Below are positions 1-9,823 of a stretch of 64,000 nucleotides of DNA, one piece after another. The position numbers and the translations under genes are program-made. The notes beneath the pieces were generated by a model. That model saw only the letters and a list, made by a program, of their open reading frames with translations. It ran no database searches and was not told the DNA's origin. Source of the DNA: Syncephalastrum monosporum B8922 (lineage: Eukaryota; Mucoromycota; Mucoromycetes; Mucorales; Syncephalastraceae); assembly GCA_000697355.1 (NCBI GenBank), contig JNEN01000871.1, positions 62,001 to 126,000 on the forward strand, written 5' to 3'. Each line of letters opens with the position of its first letter. Within the stretch, counting starts at the first letter, position 1.

Positions 1-544
1 ATACGCCACAGGGCAAATTAATGAAATTTTGTTCCTGGAACCTGAATTGGACCTCTTCCTTAAATGATTAAAATGGATAATTTTTGAGGCGGCGAAGTGT
101 CAATGGATCATGCAACTCAGATAAAGTTGTACCAAATTTTTAATGCAGAGCAGTGCATGATGCTTATGCGTTATACTCTGGTCTATTAAACGTGATAGTG
201 TATGCTTTGGAAAGTTCGTCTTATATTTCTAGCACAAGTAAATCTTCATCAGCGCATGTCTCCAAGGTAGTCTCCAAGGCAACCTGATGGAAGTGCCAGG
301 CAACTACAGTAGTCATGTGTGACAGATTGATCCTCAGGCACATGAACGGGACAGAAAGGGCTGAATCACCAAGTCCAATGTGTCAATGAAGGCACGCCAT
401 CTGCTCATGAGGGTTGTGCCATTGTTTCTTCCCACACATATACTGGCTTTCAATTGTAGGCGGTGACGGCACATACACAGGCGCGTATTCATGCGATTTC
501 CTTTTTTTTTTTTTTTCCTTTTTTTTCTCCTCAGACTTATCGTC
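1..544. other. Left-edge spacer, no gene recognised
   Basis: AT-rich sequence with no convincing reading frame on either strand; the short minus-strand frames here are Lys-rich shadows of the T-rich tract. Positions 499-535 are an almost pure pyrimidine run, which in fungi is typical just upstream of a start codon, so I read this stretch as the 5' flank of the repeat protein that follows. The window may also cut off an unseen gene to the left. Confidence 0.5.
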
Positions 545-2299
545 ATGACAGTTGACATGCCTGCTCAAGCTTCCTCATCTGCTCCTCGCCGCCTTGTGCG
601 CCAAGATGCGTTCCATTTCGGAATCGATCCGCCTTCGCCTGTGACTGGGCCTGCTGCGCACTCTTCCTCTTCTGCTGCTGCTCTTTTTTCTTCGTCTGCC
701 TCTAGTGGAGGTCGCCGTCTTGTGCGTCAGGACGCCTCCAACTTTGGCATGGACTCTCCCTCGCCTATGACTGGGCCTGCTGCGCGCTCTTCCTCTTCTG
801 CTGCTGCTCTTTTTTCTTCGTCTGCCTCTAGCGGAGGTCGCCGTCTTGTGCGTCAAGACGCCTCCGACTTTGGCATGGACTCTCTCTCGCCTGTGACTGG
901 GCCTGTTGCTCGCTCTTCCTCTTCTTCTGCTGGTCGTCGCCGTCTCGCGCGCCAGGATGCCTCACACTTTGGGATGGACACACCTTCGCCTGTCGCTGCC
1001 ACTGCAGCTGGCCCTGCTTCTCGCTCCTCCTCCTCTGCCGCTTCTTTGTCCGGGTTGTTCTCGTCCCTTTCGGTGACCTCTTCCTCTGCCGCCTCCGCGT
1101 CGCCTTCGGGCCCCATCGCTTCTCACGCTGGACGGGCAGCCGCTCCTGCGGCTGGGCGCTCCACCACCACTTCGCCGTCCTTGGCGCTGTTGTTCTCGTC
1201 CCTTTCGGTGAACTCTTCTTCTGCCGCCTCCGCGTCGCCTTCGGGCCCCGTTGCTTCACACGCTGGACGGGCAGCCGCTCCTGCGGCTGGGCGCTCTACC
1301 ACCACTCCGCCTTCCTTGTCGCTGTTGTTCTCCATGCTCTCGGTATCCACAGCTTGCCCCTCCTCTGCGTCTCCTGCCGTCGCTCTCTCGTCGGCCTCGC
1401 CTGCGGTTGCTCCCTGCTCCGCGTCGCCTGCCTTCGCTCCCTGCTCTGCTTCTCCTGCCGTCTCTCCGCCCTCTGCGTCGTCTGCTGCCTCCGCCAAGTG
1501 CCGGCCACGTCCTGGCCATCGCGTCGAGCGCCGTCCCCGCGATCCGCGCTCCTGCTCCGGCCTTGTCACCGGACGTGCCAGTCCGCGTGCCCTTCGGGTG
1601 GCCGCACGCGTGCTGAATCGTGACGCTGGGCCTCCTCCTTTTGTTGTCGCTGCGGCGACCCCTGTGCCCGTCATCTCGCCACCGCCACCGCCACCGCCAC
1701 CGCCACCGTCATCACCATCGCGACCTTGTCGACGTGTCGCGCGCCGTGGCCGTGCTGCGCGCTCGTGTGCCGGCCCTCTCCCTGGCCGTGCCAGCCCGCG
1801 TGCCTTGCGTGTTGCCGCACGCGTCCTGGGCCGTGCGTCGCGCCCTCGCCGTGGCCCTTCGCGGCGTGGCCACGAGGCCTACCTTCCTTCTGGGCCTCCT
1901 CCTGTCATGTCGCCTGCGCCCGTCGCCTGTGGGAAGGTGATTCCACCGCCGCCGTCGCGACCATCACCATCATCACCATCACCGATGCTGTCGCTGTCCC
2001 CGTCCCCGTCCCCGTCGCCGACGCCACCACCATCACCACCGTCGCCGCCCTCATCGCCGCCCTCGTATCCTTTACCTGCCGAGGGAGGGTACTGGAATAT
2101 GGTTCTGGGAGCATTCGTGTTCCCAGATGGGGACATCGAGATGGATCTCGATGAACCAATGTGGGACGCCCCCCCGCTGCGCCGGCCTGGGTCGTCCGGG
2201 TTTTCCTGGCTCCGGCGCAGGCCGGGCGGGGCTCGCCATGAGCGCCGTCTGGGTGCAGGCCTCGTGCGGTGGGGCCTGCACCCGTATAGCCGCCGTTAG
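545..2299 (+). CDS. Ser/Ala/Pro-rich tandem-repeat protein, function unknown
   Basis: I do not recognise a family. The frame is open from 491, but residues 1-18 from that ATG come from the pyrimidine tract (a run of Phe and Leu), so I prefer the in-frame ATG at 545 (MTVDMPAQAS). The protein is about 584 residues and has four parts. First come about four copies of a 42-residue unit with the core RRLVRQDAS-FGMD-PSP. Next are two and a part copies of a 45-residue unit (LFSSLSV...SHAGRAAAPAAGRSTTT), then short SASPAVAP repeats. Last is a duplicated Arg-rich block ending GRASPRALRVAARVL, followed by Pro-rich runs and an acidic tail (FPDGDIEMDLDEPMWDAP). Several differences between copies are synonymous (CAG/CAA, AGT/AGC), which supports translation. 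It is very GC-rich compared with its flanks. It could be a disordered surface or nuclear protein. There is no clear signal peptide from the 545 start. Confidence 0.5.
   Translation: MTVDMPAQASSSAPRRLVRQDAFHFGIDPPSPVTGPAAHSSSSAAALFSSSASSGGRRLVRQDASNFGMDSPSPMTGPAARSSSSAAALFSSSASSGGRRLVRQDASDFGMDSLSPVTGPVARSSSSSAGRRRLARQDASHFGMDTPSPVAATAAGPASRSSSSAASLSGLFSSLSVTSSSAASASPSGPIASHAGRAAAPAAGRSTTTSPSLALLFSSLSVNSSSAASASPSGPVASHAGRAAAPAAGRSTTTPPSLSLLFSMLSVSTACPSSASPAVALSSASPAVAPCSASPAFAPCSASPAVSPPSASSAASAKCRPRPGHRVERRPRDPRSCSGLVTGRASPRALRVAARVLNRDAGPPPFVVAAATPVPVISPPPPPPPPPPSSPSRPCRRVARRGRAARSCAGPLPGRASPRALRVAARVLGRASRPRRGPSRRGHEAYLPSGPPPVMSPAPVACGKVIPPPPSRPSPSSPSPMLSLSPSPSPSPTPPPSPPSPPSSPPSYPLPAEGGYWNMVLGAFVFPDGDIEMDLDEPMWDAPPLRRPGSSGFSWLRRRPGGARHERRLGAGLVRWGLHPYSRR
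585..1000 (+). repeat. 126-bp tandem repeat, 4 copies (third shortened)
   Basis: Copies begin with GTCGCC-like bases at 585, 711, 837 and 936. The first two spacings are exactly 126 bp (42 codons); the third is 99 bp because the Ser-rich tail is shortened. All spacings are multiples of three, so the frame is kept. Confidence 0.85.
1055..1340 (+). repeat. 135-bp tandem repeat, two copies plus a partial third
   Basis: The motif TTGTTCTC recurs at 1055, 1190 and 1325, exactly 135 bp (45 codons) apart. Copies 1 and 2 are nearly identical (for example the block encoding SHAGRAAAPAAGRSTTT), pointing to recent expansion. Confidence 0.85.
1576..1828 (+). repeat. Duplicated Arg-rich block with (CCACCG)n microsatellite between copies
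   Basis: The segment encoding GRASPRALRVAARVL occurs at about 1570-1614 and again at about 1784-1828 with a handful of substitutions. A CCACCG run at 1680-1707, encoding Pro, lies between them. Confidence 0.75.
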
Positions 2300-3827
2300 T
2301 CGGCTGGTGTCCGCCCCGTAGCTGGTAAGGCCTTTGGAATTTCTTGTACTGTGTTTTCTTGATCAGTTGAATTGACTCGTTTTTTGTTGATAGACCCCCG
2401 CTGTGGTGCACCGGGGAGTAACGCCTGCCCGAAGCTGCCGTGTCCGGAGCCGACTAGCCGGTGCTACTTCACCCCCCTACGGAGACCCTCCGGCCCAAAC
2501 CGATGCACACCGAGACGTATAAGGTCCCTTGCAGGCTTCTCGAGAACAATGGCATCCACGTCCTCGCGTCTTTGGCTCAAAAGATAAGTGTTTACCTTCT
2601 TTTTCTTTTTTCTTAATGGATGGGGTCTAACAACATCACGCAGGTAGCCACCCGTCGGAAGTGAAGGATGGTATCCCAGTCATCGGTCTGTTGGCCACAG
2701 TATATGACTGCGAACTATCCTACAACCTTTTTTGTAGGGCTCCGGATGATGCCATTGTTCTTATGTTTATCTTCGCTCATTTTCGCACTGCCGCAACGAA
2801 TGCACCGCACTTTCATGGTGCCAAACTGGACCAAGTAAAATACATGGACGGACGGTTGGAAAGGTCAGTACAATGAGAAAAGAAAAGCAAAATAAATAGG
2901 TACTCATATCCTTTGATAGTCTCAAAAGTGCACGGTCTTGCGGTTGGGGGGAATCTCCATCCGGGGTGGAGTAGTATCGGTAGGTCGGCAAGGACGGAAA
3001 CACTAACGGCAACATCAGGGCGAAAAGGCGCGAAACTTGGTGCACTACGGAGGGGGTCGCCGCTGCGGGGTGGACGCCATGGCGGGGGGGGCCCTGGGGG
3101 AACAAGGTTTTTTGGCGGATCTAACCGCCGGAAGAGGTGGGAGGAAGGAAGTTTGGGGCAATACAAACGGTTTGTCCTTCAGGAGCACATCGCATCTTTT
3201 TGTGTCAAGGTAAAGCACTCACTTATTGACCCACCAAGCCAAGTCCATTTATTCACGTCATTTCTATTTGATTAGGCGAAGTGACATTTTTCTCTACGAC
3301 CTTGGTGGGACCATCGGGACTTGTCCCTTTTCTTCCGTTCCTCAGGTTGGTATTCGAACTACACAGGGCCTTATACCAGGAACTGACTATTAATTTCCTC
3401 TTGGTCAGTTCGGATGGCAAGCCGACACAGACACACGACACACGACACACACAGACACAGACACACGAACTATCCCTGGCACTCACTCTCGCTCGCTTGG
3501 GAATGGACTTGGAGTGATGATCAAGATCTAATACGTGCACTTCCTGCGCAAAAGGCGTCAAGCAGCGAACATACATTGGCTTTAGGGAACAAAGGTCAGT
3601 CTACAACATCAATTTGGAGTGATTCATGTCTTACTCATCAGTAATATGAATAGCACAGGCTCTGATTGGACTCAGGCTTGCCTCCCTACATATGTTGCGG
3701 CGGCTACCAATATACATCCAAGGTCTGGTTAACCCAGTACCTTCTCTACTCTTCCATGGTGGCGACGAGTACTCAAGGCTACGGACAGACAGACAGGCAG
3801 ACAATACGGGGACATCGGTACAAAAAG

Positions 3828-5560
3828 GTAAGCTTTTGTCAATCCAAGTAAGCATGTTAGATACTAATATTATATCTGCATCAGTGACAGGAACATATAG
3901 ATGATTGGGCGGACGCATCAGATCGAATGGCAACTGATCACGAGGAACAACTACGACAGATAATTACACAAATAGGTATGTCATTGACTGTACGTGCACA
4001 ATCATATCAAATGCCTATCCATTCATAATTCTGTTCGCTGATAGTGCACGGAAACGAATCCAAAGCACACTATCACATTTGGCGTGAAGGATCTCCATAA
4101 TCCACGTATCGTGGATTCCGACATGCGGTACATCTGTTTTCGACATGGACATTGGAAGAGACAAGGATGGTGGCGACCTGTTCCGCGAGCGTAACCATCA
4201 CAGCCTATCCTTTATACGCGGCGACATATTCAAGGCATTGTTTTGGTTGTTCTCTTCTCAATTATGCTTTTGAGAATCCCTTGGAATGAAGCACCTTTAA
4301 AAAGGTAAATCACACCGCAATTACATGGCAAAGGTCTCACCGGATTTCCATAGAGCACGTACCATATCTAATACTCGACACTCCTGCGCATACTGTGGAC
4401 GATACCTTTCTCGGTGCATGCATTCCGAGCTCGAAGTTATACGCTGCTTGGGTGACAAACTGTTCTCTGGATCGAACTTCTGCGGGCTCCTCTACTCATT
4501 CTTGGCTGGCTGCGACAACGGAAAACAAAAAAAAAAAAACAAAAAAAAAAAACACGCCGTCCGGCACAGACATTACATGGTAAGCAATGATGACTACCCA
4601 TGGACATGAACATTCACTAAATCCATCATTTTTCAGTGTCTTGCTTAGGTCACCATACAAAGTAGACATTCCATGCAAAAAGGTAAGCTTTTAGCGTCAT
4701 CCGAATAACCATAATAGATACTTATATTATATGTGTATCACTGACAGGGACACAATGATAGTCGGGCGGACGCATCGGATCGAATGGCGACTGAGTACGA
4801 GGGAACAACCACGACAGAACAACTACACAGACGAACAACCCGGTGCGAATAGGTATGTATTGGTTGTACCAGCACAATCATATCAAATACTTACCCAGTC
4901 ATAATTCTGTTCGCTGATAGTGCACAGAAACGTATTCAAAGCACTGCACCACACCACCACATTTGGCGTGAAATATCTCCACATTCCACACACGGGGTCC
5001 TTCTAATCTCAACGTGAGCAATGGTGCTGAGGACAAGAAAGCAGGATGGTGACGACCTGTTCTCCGAGCTTGACCATCGCAACCTATACCTTTATACGCG
5101 GCGACATATCCAACGCCTTGCTTTGGTTGTTCTCTCCTCGATTATCCTTTGGAGAAGCTCTTGGAGTGAAAGCACTTTTAAAAAGGTAAAGCACACCGCA
5201 GTGTTGACATGGCAATGATCTTACTTGCTTTCCATAGAGCATGTGCCATATCTGATTTTTGGCGCTCCTGTACAACCTGCTTGCGATGGCTCTCCAGCTA
5301 CATGCATTCCGAGCTCCTAGCTGTGCTCTGCTCGGGTGGACACACTGCTCTCTGCATCGAACCTCATCGGCTGCTCTACTCATCTCGGCTGGCTGCAACA
5401 ACGACCAAAAAAAGAAAAAGAAAACAAAAACACGTCGTCTGGCCCAGACATTACATGGTAAGCACTGATGACTGCTCATTAATATGATCATTCTCTAAAT
5501 CCATCACTGTTCAATGTCCTGCTTAGGTCACCGGACAAGGTAGACGGACACATGCATAAA
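3828..5560 (+). repeat. Diverged tandem duplication of a ~855-bp multi-exon cassette
   Basis: Copy A starts at the donor GTAAGCTTTT at 3828 and copy B at the same donor at 4683, a spacing of 855 bp. The whole order of exons and introns repeats: the GGGCGGACGCATC exon (about 3905 and 4754), the GATAG/TGCAC acceptor (about 4044 and 4920), the TTTATACGCGGCGACATAT block (about 4210 and 5091), the AAAAAGGTAAA donor (about 4300 and 5182), the Cys-rich exon and the GACATTACATGGTAAG donor (4580 and 5458). Splice sites are better conserved than some exon interiors. Confidence 0.85.
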
Positions 5561-5760
5561 AGTCCCTTTCTACGTAGATCTATTGGAAAGCGTCGTCCGG
5601 CCCAGACATTACATGGTAAGCAAATATGACAGCTGATTTGCATAGTCAGGCGCTGATTCCATCATGGTTCAATGCCTTGGTTAGGCCACCGGACATGGTA
5701 GACGGACACATACACAAAAAGTCCCTCTCTACACAGATCTATTGCCCTACGAAACCAGTA
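5527..5760 (+). repeat. 158-bp tandem duplication of one exon-intron unit
   Basis: The exon starting with CACCGGACA...GGTAGACGGACACAT after an acceptor TTAG begins at 5527 and again at 5685, and its donor context GACATTACATGGTAAG recurs at 5458 and 5616. This is a smaller, more recent duplication nested at the end of the larger cassette array. Confidence 0.8.
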
Positions 5761-5930
5761 GGCGTATCCAAAGCAATATCTGACTTGATATGCTTCATAC
5801 GCATTAGCTATCAGCGAATGCACACGCAGCACTAGCAAGAGAAAGAGCAAGACGGCTACATGATGCGATGTCCAGCGGACGCACTAGTTCATTCGAGCAA
5901 CATGACCTATAGCTCCTTGTATAAATAAAA

Positions 5931-6420
5931 ATGCAACCCATTTATACCATGACATGCAATGTATCTTGACATACATATAACTAAGAGAGGAATTTGATAC
6001 ATTCTTACTTGACCTCGCAGATAACGCTGCAAAGGTCTTTGATCGGTTGCTCGCTTCCGGATGTCACACTCCTATGACCAGTTTTATGTCGAAAGCTTCT
6101 CACGCCATGTAGACCAGGCGCTTATTGCATCGAAGTGAGCCGTCGTTTCCTACGAATAGTGTTCTTCGTATTTTTCCTGCATGGCGGTCGACGGCATTTA
6201 TGATTTACAATCCTGTGGGAAGAAACGTCGTGCGCGACACATAAACTTAGGGCCCTTACATATGTATAACTACAGTATTGTTAATAAATTGATTGCAGAC
6301 TCTATGGTAGAGGGTATCAGTTAACATGTCGCCTTCGAGTGTGTGGACCTCAAAAGTCAAATTCAAGACGATATCATATGACCTCATGCGTTTGGCATTC
6401 CATCGAAGCCGGTGATGATT
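5931..6420. other. Spacer, nothing recognised
   Basis: No reading frame, repeat or RNA gene stands out. It probably holds the 3' ends of the cassette locus and of ELP2, which converge here. Confidence 0.5.
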
Positions 6421-8912
6421 TTATTGCCTGATATTGTAAATCCGAACGGCATGGTCTTCGCCTGCGGATGCCAGCTGCCACACCCCGTCTTCCCTTGCAC
6501 GCCAGGACAATGATTTGACGACGCCTGCATGTCCGTCGCTAAGGCATCGCAGGATAGTGTGGTAATAAAAGTTGCATAATCAGTTAACTGCTTTTTTTTT
6601 TTATCTCTGTCTGCCTTTGGATCTCTTACCTCTTTTCGATCGCGTGTAGCTTTTCTCCTTCACTGGATAGCAGTTGGATCTCGCCGTTTTCAAAGCCAAC
6701 CGCTAGTATATATCTACGCACACACACATACGCCTGAGTCCCATGATTCCTTTTTTCGCGTAGGATGGCCACTTACTTTCCGTCCTCTGACTTGGAAGGC
6801 GCAAACTCGACGGACGTAATGGCATCTGCGCACTTGAGCGTCGCTACGCATTGCCAGCCTGTGCTTTGAGACCAGATCTTGACCGTCTTGTCACGCGAAC
6901 CTGTCGCGAAGAGTGCGTCATCGTGACTCCACGCACAGTCCCAGATGATACGTGCGTGGGCCTTGTTCTTGGTGACAAGCACATAGGGGTGTTCTGTTCC
7001 GAGAGATATGAGTTGAGTATATATATACACATGTTTGACACAGGCGCATCAGTTTTTACCTGGATCGCCCTCGACACGCTCCGAAAGAGACCAGACACGA
7101 TCGCGCGAGACGGTCAGCAGCCACCGGTCATTGTGCGAGAAACGCGTGCGTGTCACTGTCAGGGTATGTGCAGCAATCTTGCCGTCAAGCTCTTTCCATC
7201 TGGACGTTTCACACAGTCTGACAACCGCATGGTCTGGCGTGGCTGCTTTACAAGCCGATGCAATGTACCGACCATCATGGCTCGCCTCACAGCACATGAT
7301 TTCGTATCCGTGGCCGTACCTGGATCAGCCCATCCCATTCATGTGAGTATGAGACAAAAATACAGATACAATGCTGTGCAACATACAGTTTTTCGACCTC
7401 GGGCCAGAGGGTGTGTTGTAGTAAATGTTCTTCAAACGGAGGCTGTTCCATGATGTGCATGAGTGCGGTGGGTGTGGAGGAGGAGTGGGCGTAGCTTTGC
7501 AGGAGGGTATGGTTTTCTTCAGACTCGGCCATCTCTTGGACATCCCCTTCAAAGACAGCCTTGTTGGATAAGCCAAGGGCGGGCAGGTTGGCGCCGACCG
7601 GACGACTGGCCTAAACGAGAGAAAAAAACAAGAAGAAGTGCAGGATGACCTGAGTCTCACTGATCCTTGCGGGTGCCTCGCGTCTAGGGACTTACTGCTT
7701 CGGATGCCATGCCGGTCGCGCCGGACAAGGCGGCCAGACTCTCCACGCATGATCGGGGCGCGTCAAACACACGCAGGACCTTTTCATCTGCACCACTCAC
7801 GTACTGCCACTCGTGCACAAATGAAATGCATTTGATGTCGTAGCCATGGATCTGGGGCCGGCCCATCTCGTGCCAAGTGAGTGTGTCACCACGCTTCCAG
7901 GGCGCAAACAAGCGCGCGGTCTGGTCCAGACTGGCCGAGAGGAGAAACCGACCCTTGGGATCCCATGAGACACTCTCGACCGGCTTAAAGTGGCCGCTGA
8001 TGGACACTTGGGGCACCCAGCGGCTGAGGCCCTCTTGCTCGGCCTCGGAGACGTCTTTCCACAAGTGGAAGGATCCGTTCGCGCCATGGGAAAGCGCTGA
8101 CCGGCCGTCCGGGCTGAAAAGGGCGCCACAAAAGCCGAGATAGCTGTTGCCGCCAATGTCGCCCATGCGCACCTCGTTGACCCACACGCCCGTGTGTTCG
8201 TCCGGTTTCCAGATCATCATGGATTTGTCACTCGAGGCGGAGAGAAGTCGCATGGGTTGTACCATGGTACCTATCGTTACAAGCGTTGTAAGATCCACTT
8301 TTACCACTGTCGAGGACCTTCCTCTTCTTGTTTTACCTTGCTCGAACCGCGGTCGTTCCCAGCACACACTGTAGACCCAATCATCGTGACCCATGAGGAG
8401 GGCTTCAAACATGAGAGAGTACTGTTGTTCTGTGTTTCCGTGTTGGACCGTGATCAGATGTGCCTTGGTGCTCAGTTCTTCACCCGTTCTAAATAACGAA
8501 TATCAGCACATCGGTCCGCACTACTTTCTTGATGCCCACTTACGCCACACTGTCTTCCAAAGCCTGCAACAGATCCTCTGTCAAGCCGTTCGCGCCAGAT
8601 CCTTGTGTTTCCTGCTTCGTTTGCTGTGGTTGCTGTTTTTGTTGTTGCTGTGATGGTTGATGCGGTGAGATCTTCCACAGACGAATGTATCGATCTTGCG
8701 AGCCGCTAGCAAGCATCAAGTCACCGGGACGGAGCGTATGCTTGACCGCATTGGCTCGGTCGTCCTCCTGGCCGGTGTAGGTAGCAAAGGCGAGCGAACG
8801 GACCCAGTTATCGTGTCCCCGAAGATCGTACGCCTTTTCAAAGCCGTCGTTCTTCCACGTATAGACGGAAATGTTGCGGTCGGTGTGTGCGGATGCCAAG
8901 ACAGGCGCTGTC

Positions 8913-8949
<37 letters not shown>

Positions 8950-9823
8950 TGAGAAAACACGATGCATGAGAAGCCACGGATGCCTTACTTTTGCTGCCCG
9001 GAAGGTAAGCCATGGCAAGTGCCGTAGGATATTTCGCGCCGAGTTGAATGACTTGGATGAGAGACACCTCGCCTGATAGATTCATGCATTGTCAGCAACC
9101 CTCGTCAGATACATGCATGGAGTGACCGTGCCATACCTGAGGCAGCGTGTCGCGTCCAGACACGGATCGAGCCATCGGCGGAGCCAGTCGCGATCAGATC
9201 GGTCTCATCGATGAGTGTGTGTGCACGCAGGCAGCCGATGGCCTCGACGGCACCTGTATGGCCTTCCAGCGTGGCAGAATGGACCCACTGTCTTGGCATA
9301 AATACAAAAAGAATCCAAAACGTGCGGTTTTTTCCATTTGTTACCTTATTTTGAGCGTCCTTGGCCCAGATGATGGCCGTCTTGTCTGCCGAGCCCGACA
9401 CGAGTGCCGCGTCGTGCAGGTCGGCGCGATCGCCTTCAGAACGCGAAGATTCATATTTTAGCATAAACTCGACTGTGTCACGTCCGCGTTCCAGCGCGGG
9501 AGAAAGGGGGAGGGATCTCACCTCGCTCAATAAACTCGACACAAATGACCCGGTCCTTGTGGCCAAGCAGCGTGGCCTGTACGCCTTGCTGTTGGGGATC
9601 CTGTGTAGAGACGCAAGGTTGTCAGCTTTTTTTTTGAATTTCATAGGTGGATTGGCAGCGATGGACAATACGACGCAAGCGAGAGAAAAGGGCGTACCAA
9701 GGGATCGTAAAGAGCTACAAGTCGATTGGCACCATACGCGACAAGACCACTGACTCCCCAGGCAGCAGCGTGGGTGGTGCGATTGCAGCCAATCGCAATA
9801 TATTCAGTATCGACAGCGACCAT
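6421..9823 (-). CDS. ELP2: Elongator complex subunit 2 (WD40 protein)
   Basis: Elp2 is the double seven-bladed WD40 subunit of Elongator, the complex that installs the carboxymethyl-type modification on wobble uridine of tRNAs; it is mainly cytosolic. The first exon opens VDTEYIAIGCNRTTHAAAWG and continues to ALYDPL, the typical Elp2 start. At least ten exons follow. WD repeats are visible as SGSADKTAIIWAKD, ATGSADGSIRVW, ASGSQDRYIRLWKI, LLSASSDKSMMIWKPD, LSASLDQTARLFAP, SACKAATPDHAVVRLCE, ATGSRDKTVKIWSQ and the last repeat SAGEDHAVRIYNIRQ before TAA at 6421. A Gln-rich insert follows the ASGSQDRY repeat. The intron at about 8917-8950 carries a (GA)n run. The gene is divergent from ISU1. Exon junctions were placed by eye, so the exact mRNA needs transcript support, but the family is clear. 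Confidence 0.93.

Larger units (their letters stand above)
2300..5930 (+). other. Intron-dense, cassette-duplicated locus of unknown function (possibly decayed)
   Basis: No family recognised. The plus strand shows a run of about 15 consecutive intron-like segments. Donors (GTAAG, GTATG, GTCAG) and acceptors (TAG/CAG) are 45-90 bp apart, separated by exon-like pieces of 35-260 bp. Examples are donor 2862/acceptor 2921, donor 3828/acceptor about 3888, donor 4580/acceptor about 4647, and donor 5458/acceptor 5526. Some pieces read as plausible protein: 2643-2860 (contains IPVIGLLATVYDCELSYNLF), about 3889-3974 (contains DDWADASDRMATDHEEQLRQ) and 4044-4190 (contains FGVKDLHNPRIVDSDMRYI). I could not join them into one continuous frame, and several junctions shift phase. 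An AATAAA at about 5926 could end the transcript. It may be a fast-evolving many-exon gene, a non-coding spliced RNA, or a pseudogene. Confidence 0.4.

Noticed and set aside
491..544. Signal peptide from the ATG at 491 (Phe/Leu-rich)
   Set aside because: The hydrophobic residues come from a T/C tract that is typical leader DNA; the in-frame ATG at 545 is the better start.
3420..3470. (CACACGA)n run as a possible array
   Set aside because: A simple CA-rich microsatellite, not spaced repeats; no CRISPR is expected in a eukaryote.
2300..5930. Crinkler-type or transposon-derived gene
   Set aside because: I saw no LFLAK-type header, no terminal repeats with target duplications and no transposase or integrase motifs.
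8917..8950. (GA)n tract in ELP2 as coding repeat
   Set aside because: It falls in an intron between clear WD-repeat exons.
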